Below, one piece after another: positions 7,479 through 10,506 of a DNA stretch of 10,506 nt. Both the position numbers and the translations under genes were made by a program. The DNA lies in contig CAIYYE010000563.1 in assembly GCA_903930395.1 (NCBI GenBank), positions 1 through 10,506 of the forward strand. Direction: 5' to 3'. The notes beneath the pieces were generated by a model, which had not been told where the DNA came from, made no database searches, and saw only the letters and a program-made list of their open reading frames with translations. Each line of letters opens with the position of its first letter. Within the stretch, counting starts at the first letter, position 1. Origin of the DNA: an uncultured beta proteobacterium. Lineage in GTDB: Bacteria > Pseudomonadota > Gammaproteobacteria > Burkholderiales > Rhodocyclaceae.

Positions 7479-9584
7479 ATGCTGTCAAAATTAAAAAGAA
7501 TCCTGTTTGCGCTGAGCCTGGCCATTGCCTTTCCGGCGCTGGCACAGAGCGATCCGCCGGCGCGTGTCGGGCGCCTGGCCCATATCGAACATCAGGTCGA
7601 TTTCCGCGTTGACCGTAACGAACAGGCCGGCCCGGCCACGCTCAACTGGCCGGTCAGCAGCGGTGCCGTGCTGGAAACAGGAGGGCACGGCCGGGCCGAG
7701 GTCTGGATAGGATCGACGGCCTATCGACTGGCCGACGACAGCCAGCTTGAATTTTCGGTCGTGGACGATGAACGGGTCGATATCCGCCTGAATGGTGGCA
7801 GTCTCACCGTCAGCATCCTTGACCGCGATCAGGCCGACGATGTGATGATTGCCACGCCGGACGGCAATGTCCGTTTCCTGACGCCGGGACGGTATCGCAT
7901 CAACGTTTTGGGTGATCGCAGCGAACTGAGCGTGCAGGCCGGTCGGGCCACGTTGGACGACGGCCAGCGCGTGATGCCGGTTGCTGCCGGTCAGCGGGCA
8001 AGCAGCTGGAGCGATGGCAACGTACAGATGGATGCCGGCCCCGCCTTCGATACTTTCGACCACTGGGTGGCCAATCGCGAAAATGCGACATTGGCCAGCC
8101 AGTCGCGCCGACTCGTTTCGCCGCGCATGACCGGCTATCAGGATCTCGACAACTACGGTGACTGGCAGACCGCGCCGGATTACGGCTCGGTATGGTATCC
8201 GCGTGCCGTGGCCGATGACTGGGCACCCTACCGCTACGGGCGCTGGGCCTGGGTCGCGCCCTGGGGCTGGACCTGGATCGACCAGGCGCCCTGGGGCTTC
8301 GCCCCCTTTCACTATGGTCGTTGGGCCATCATCAATGGTCGCTGGGGCTGGGTCCCCGGTCGCCTCGTCGCCCGGCCCGTGTATGCCCCGGCCCTGGTCG
8401 CCTGGATCGGTAATCCGGGCTGGAATGTCGGATTCAGATCGGGTGCCGCCCCCGCCGTCGGCTGGTTCCCGCTCGCCCCGCGCGAAGTTTATGTACCCGG
8501 CCATCGCCATAGCACCAAGTATGTTCATCAGATTAACGTCACCCATATTCGCGATGTGAGCGTGGTGGACCGGGCTATCCGTGGCGGGCCGCGGGCACCG
8601 TTTGTCCACCATGACTTGCCACGCGCAGTTACCGTCGTCCCGGCCAATATGGTCCGCGAAGGCCAGACCATCACGGCGCGGGAAGTTCGGCGCCAGGAGC
8701 GTCCGGATCTGGGACGTGCCCCACTCGCCCGGCATGCCCCCAATGCCGACTGGCTGGCCCCGGCTCAGGGCGCAGCCCGGTCGCACAGCGACCCAAGGCG
8801 GGACGCGATCAGCCGGCCTCGTGAATTCGAAGCCGGGCGGCCAAATGTTCAGGAGCGCAGCGCCCCGCGTTTCGAGGCGATGCCGGGTCGCGATGGCGCA
8901 TATCGTCCGGATGCCGAGCGGCGTGTACGCACACCCGATGCTGTCCCGGCGCCGATGCGTCGCGACATGCCGGGGCCCGACATGCGCTTGGAAGAGCGTC
9001 AGGCCCAGCCGCCGATGCCTTCCCAGGAAAGGGAACAACGTCGGGAAATGCAGCGCATGGACCGTCCGGTCCCGCCGCCCCGCGAACGCGAAGCGCCGCA
9101 AATCATCCGCCAGCCAGAAATGCCCATGCCGAGGGCAGTTCCCGCGCCGGAAGTACGGATGCCAGCCCCGCCGCCGGTGCGCGACATGCCTGCCCCCGAC
9201 ATGCGGCTGGAAGAACGTCAGGCCCGGCCACCGATGCCGCCGCAGGACAGGGAACAACGTCGGGAAATGCGGGAAGCGCGGGAAATGCCGCGCATGGACC
9301 GCCCTGCCCCGTCGCCCCGCGAACGCGAAATGCCGCAGATTGTCCGCCAGCCTGAAATGCCGAGACCGGTGCCTGAGGTCAGGATGCCAGCTCCGCCGCC
9401 GGTGCGCGAGATGCCGCCAGTGCGGGTTGAGCCGCCACGACCGGTAATGCAGGCGCCGGCACCAGCACCGGTACCCATGCCCCAGCAGCGGGTCGAGCCG
9501 CCGCGTCAGGCCGCACCGCAAGGCGGCGGGCAGCCCGAACAACGCCGGCAGCGTGGCAGGGACGAGGAGCGGGGTGGGCGTTAA
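7479..9584 (+). CDS. Exported FecR-like / DUF6600-type protein with Trp-rich region and Pro/Arg-rich tail
   Basis: The start at 7479 is set by a GGGAG site 6 nt upstream. An in-frame TTG at 7458 would precede a signal peptide that already begins well at this ATG. Residues 1-22 form a signal peptide (LKR, hydrophobic core, FPALA before Q23), so the 701-aa protein should be exported by Sec. Residues about 60-175 resemble a FecR-like beta-rich domain (LETGGHGRAEVWIG, then VRFLTPGRYRINV and SVQAGRATL). Residues 225-335 hold 15 tryptophans with repeats such as YRYGRWAWVAPWGW and FHYGRWAIINGRWGW, typical of DUF6600 proteins. From about 365 the chain is disordered-looking, rich in Pro, Arg, Met and Glu, with a tandem duplication at 495-642. 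I see no cysteine and only one lysine (K347) in the mature protein. No FecA/FecI genes lie nearby, so iron signalling is not supported; function unknown. Confidence 0.85.
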   Translation: MLSKLKRILFALSLAIAFPALAQSDPPARVGRLAHIEHQVDFRVDRNEQAGPATLNWPVSSGAVLETGGHGRAEVWIGSTAYRLADDSQLEFSVVDDERVDIRLNGGSLTVSILDRDQADDVMIATPDGNVRFLTPGRYRINVLGDRSELSVQAGRATLDDGQRVMPVAAGQRASSWSDGNVQMDAGPAFDTFDHWVANRENATLASQSRRLVSPRMTGYQDLDNYGDWQTAPDYGSVWYPRAVADDWAPYRYGRWAWVAPWGWTWIDQAPWGFAPFHYGRWAIINGRWGWVPGRLVARPVYAPALVAWIGNPGWNVGFRSGAAPAVGWFPLAPREVYVPGHRHSTKYVHQINVTHIRDVSVVDRAIRGGPRAPFVHHDLPRAVTVVPANMVREGQTITAREVRRQERPDLGRAPLARHAPNADWLAPAQGAARSHSDPRRDAISRPREFEAGRPNVQERSAPRFEAMPGRDGAYRPDAERRVRTPDAVPAPMRRDMPGPDMRLEERQAQPPMPSQEREQRREMQRMDRPVPPPREREAPQIIRQPEMPMPRAVPAPEVRMPAPPPVRDMPAPDMRLEERQARPPMPPQDREQRREMREAREMPRMDRPAPSPREREMPQIVRQPEMPRPVPEVRMPAPPPVREMPPVRVEPPRPVMQAPAPAPVPMPQQRVEPPRQAAPQGGGQPEQRRQRGRDEERGGR
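8961..9404 (+). repeat. Tandem in-frame duplication of a 73/75-residue unit
   Basis: Unit 1 is 8961-9179 (219 bp) and unit 2 is 9180-9404 (225 bp). Both start with RDMP and end with EVRMPAPPPV. Shared blocks include PDMRLEERQA, REQRREM, RMDRP and RQPEMP. Unit 2 has six extra residues after REQRREM and lacks four near its end. A truncated third start (REMPPVRVEPP) follows at 9405. The units are similar at DNA level too, so this is a true duplication that has since diverged, not just compositional bias. Confidence 0.9.
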
Positions 9585-9605
9585 AGCCGGGTGGCCAATC
9601 GACCG

Positions 9606-9614
9606 TGATAAAGT
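9606..9614 (+). promoter_or_regulatory. Possible extended -10 element upstream of ribE
   Basis: TGATAAAGT has the TGn extension plus TAAAGT (4 of 6 to TATAAT), 28 bp before the ribE ATG. No -35 match is evident. The 58-bp gap between the DUF6600-like gene and ribE is far too short for an FMN riboswitch, and none of its motifs is seen. Confidence 0.25.
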
Positions 9615-9642
9615 CTGATTTTTGCGCAACGCAGGATCAGCC

Positions 9643-10236
9643 ATGTTCTCAGGAATTGTCGCGGCCGTTGGCCACATTACCCACCTCACTCCACGCGAAG
9701 TCGGCTTTCGACTGCATGTCGATGCCGGTGAGCTTGATCTGGACGGAGTGGCGCTCGGTGATTCGATCGCCCACAATGGTGTCTGCCTGACCGTCGTTGC
9801 CAGGGAAGGCAAGGAGTTCATGGTCGATGTCTCGCCGGAAACCCTGTCCTGCACCGTCGGGCTAGATGCACCCGGCCCGGTCAATCTGGAAAAAGCGCTA
9901 CGTCTGTGCGATGTCATCGGCGGACATCTGGTTTCCGGTCATGTCGATGGTGTGGGTGAAGTGCTCCGTTTCGACCCGGTCGGCGACAACCGATTGCTCG
10001 AAATCCGCGCCCCCAAGCCTATCGCCAAGTTCATCGCGCGCAAGGGCTCCATAGTCGTCGATGGCACCAGCCTGACGACCAATGACGTCAATGGCACCGA
10101 CTTCACCATCAACCTGATCCCGCACACGCTGGAAAACACGACCCTTAATCGCCTCAAGCCCGGCAGCAAGGTCAATCTCGAAGTCGACTTGATCGCCCGC
10201 TACTGCGAGCGCCTGTTGAGCGCAGAACGCGAGTAA
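9643..10236 (+). CDS. ribE: Riboflavin synthase, alpha chain
   Basis: Riboflavin synthase converts two molecules of 6,7-dimethyl-8-ribityllumazine to riboflavin and a pyrimidinedione, the last step of vitamin B2 synthesis. The 197-aa protein has the two homologous lumazine-binding barrels of the family. Repeat 1 is MFSGIVAAVGHI (1-12) with the AHNGVCLTV loop (44-52, C48). Repeat 2 begins GGHLVSGHVDGVGEV (93-107), with the equivalent loop IVVDGTSLTTNDV (137-149). The ATG at 9643 gives the family-typical start MFSGIV and has an AGGA site 6 nt upstream; an in-frame TTG at 9622 is rejected. The gene corresponds to E. coli ribC. No ribD is directly upstream, where it is often found. The lipoprotein gene follows after 8 bp, so the two are probably cotranscribed. 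Confidence 0.96.
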   Translation: MFSGIVAAVGHITHLTPREVGFRLHVDAGELDLDGVALGDSIAHNGVCLTVVAREGKEFMVDVSPETLSCTVGLDAPGPVNLEKALRLCDVIGGHLVSGHVDGVGEVLRFDPVGDNRLLEIRAPKPIAKFIARKGSIVVDGTSLTTNDVNGTDFTINLIPHTLENTTLNRLKPGSKVNLEVDLIARYCERLLSAERE

Positions 10237-10244
10237 GTACTCAC

Positions 10245-10506
10245 ATGAATTGCCGGGTCGCTAGCCTTGCCCTGCTCATCGCGCTGCTCGGTGGCTGCGC
10301 GGCTTATGACGGTCTCGGTCTCCAGGCCGACACTGCGCGGGTCGAGGATATGGAGCGCAGAATGGGTCTGCCCGCCATCCGCTGGAAAGAGGCAGATGGC
10401 GGGCAGACGCTGGTCTATCCGCGCGGGCCCATGGGTTTCCATACATTTTTTGTGCGTAGCGATGCCCTTGGCAATGTCATTGGTCGCGAGAATGTCCTTG
10501 ATATGA
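10245..10506 (+). CDS. Small lipoprotein, N-terminal part (cut by window edge)
   Basis: An open frame starts at the ATG 8 bp after ribE and runs for 87 codons to the end of the window without a stop. The N-terminus MNCRVASLALLIALLGGC is a lipoprotein signal peptide with lipobox LGG-C, so the mature protein should start at C18 and be anchored in a membrane. The mature part has MGLPAIRWKEADG, YPRGPMGFHTFFVRSDALGN and NVL in order. These resemble small betaproteobacterial lipoproteins with a BamE/SmpA-OmlA-like fold, in which a substrate-independent 'YPRGPMG' segment recurs, but this link is from memory and unproven. The ribosome-binding site is weak, with coupling to ribE possible. A perfect 14-bp inverted repeat lies inside the coding sequence. 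Confidence 0.75.
   Translation, partial: MNCRVASLALLIALLGGCAAYDGLGLQADTARVEDMERRMGLPAIRWKEADGGQTLVYPRGPMGFHTFFVRSDALGNVIGRENVLDM
10366..10408. repeat. Perfect 14-bp inverted repeat inside the lipoprotein gene
   Basis: GTCTGCCCGCCATC at 10366-10379 is the exact reverse complement of GATGGCGGGCAGAC at 10395-10408, with a 15-nt loop. It falls within codons for GLPAIRWKEADGGQT. No U-tract follows, so it is not a standard intrinsic terminator. Confidence 0.9.

Noticed and set aside
9585..9642. FMN riboswitch before ribE
   Set aside because: The gap is 58 bp, too short for the aptamer, and no RFN-element sequence blocks are seen.
7491..9917. 808-codon open frame on the minus strand, antisense to the DUF6600-like gene and part of ribE
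   Set aside because: It spans two well-supported plus-strand genes, has no ribosome-binding site of note, and its repetitive composition is the mirror of the Pro/Arg-rich tail.

Overview
The window reads as a chromosomal core region of a GC-rich betaproteobacterium. A Rhodocyclales (Dechloromonas- or Azonexus-like) origin fits the gene order mnmG-rsmG-parA-parB-atpI-atpB and the protein sequences, but that is a judgement from memory, not a search. There is no rRNA, tRNA, CRISPR array, insertion sequence or phage gene. No gap between genes exceeds about 130 bp.

The left half (about 1-5519) is read from the minus strand. A four-gene operon runs mnmG (tRNA wobble-uridine modification), rsmG (16S rRNA m7G527 methylation), parA and parB (chromosome partitioning). 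All three internal junctions are 4-bp ATGA stop/start overlaps, so the four proteins are probably translationally coupled. After parB a 119-bp gap carries a good sigma70-type promoter that starts the ATP synthase operon: atpI (TTG start) and then atpB. The next atp gene, atpE, is expected at the left edge. A ribosome-binding-site-like element lies there, but no usable start codon falls inside the window.

The right half (5637-10506) is read from the plus strand, diverging from mnmG across a 117-bp gap. It holds a 570-aa protein with an N-terminal CheY-like receiver domain followed by TPR repeats and no DNA-binding output domain. Next comes a 701-aa exported protein with a FecR-like region, a tryptophan-rich region of the DUF6600 type and a long Pro/Arg/Met-rich tail containing a tandem duplication of 73-75 residues. 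Then come riboflavin synthase alpha chain (ribE) and, 8 bp later, the first 87 codons of a small lipoprotein gene that continues past the right edge.

The housekeeping half is ordinary and well conserved. The points worth a second look are on the right: a perfect 14-bp inverted repeat inside the lipoprotein coding sequence, competing small hairpins around the ribosome-binding site of the DUF6600-like gene, the duplicated tail of that protein, and the receiver-TPR protein with an altered acidic pocket. I see no clear evidence of a wholly new multi-gene system.
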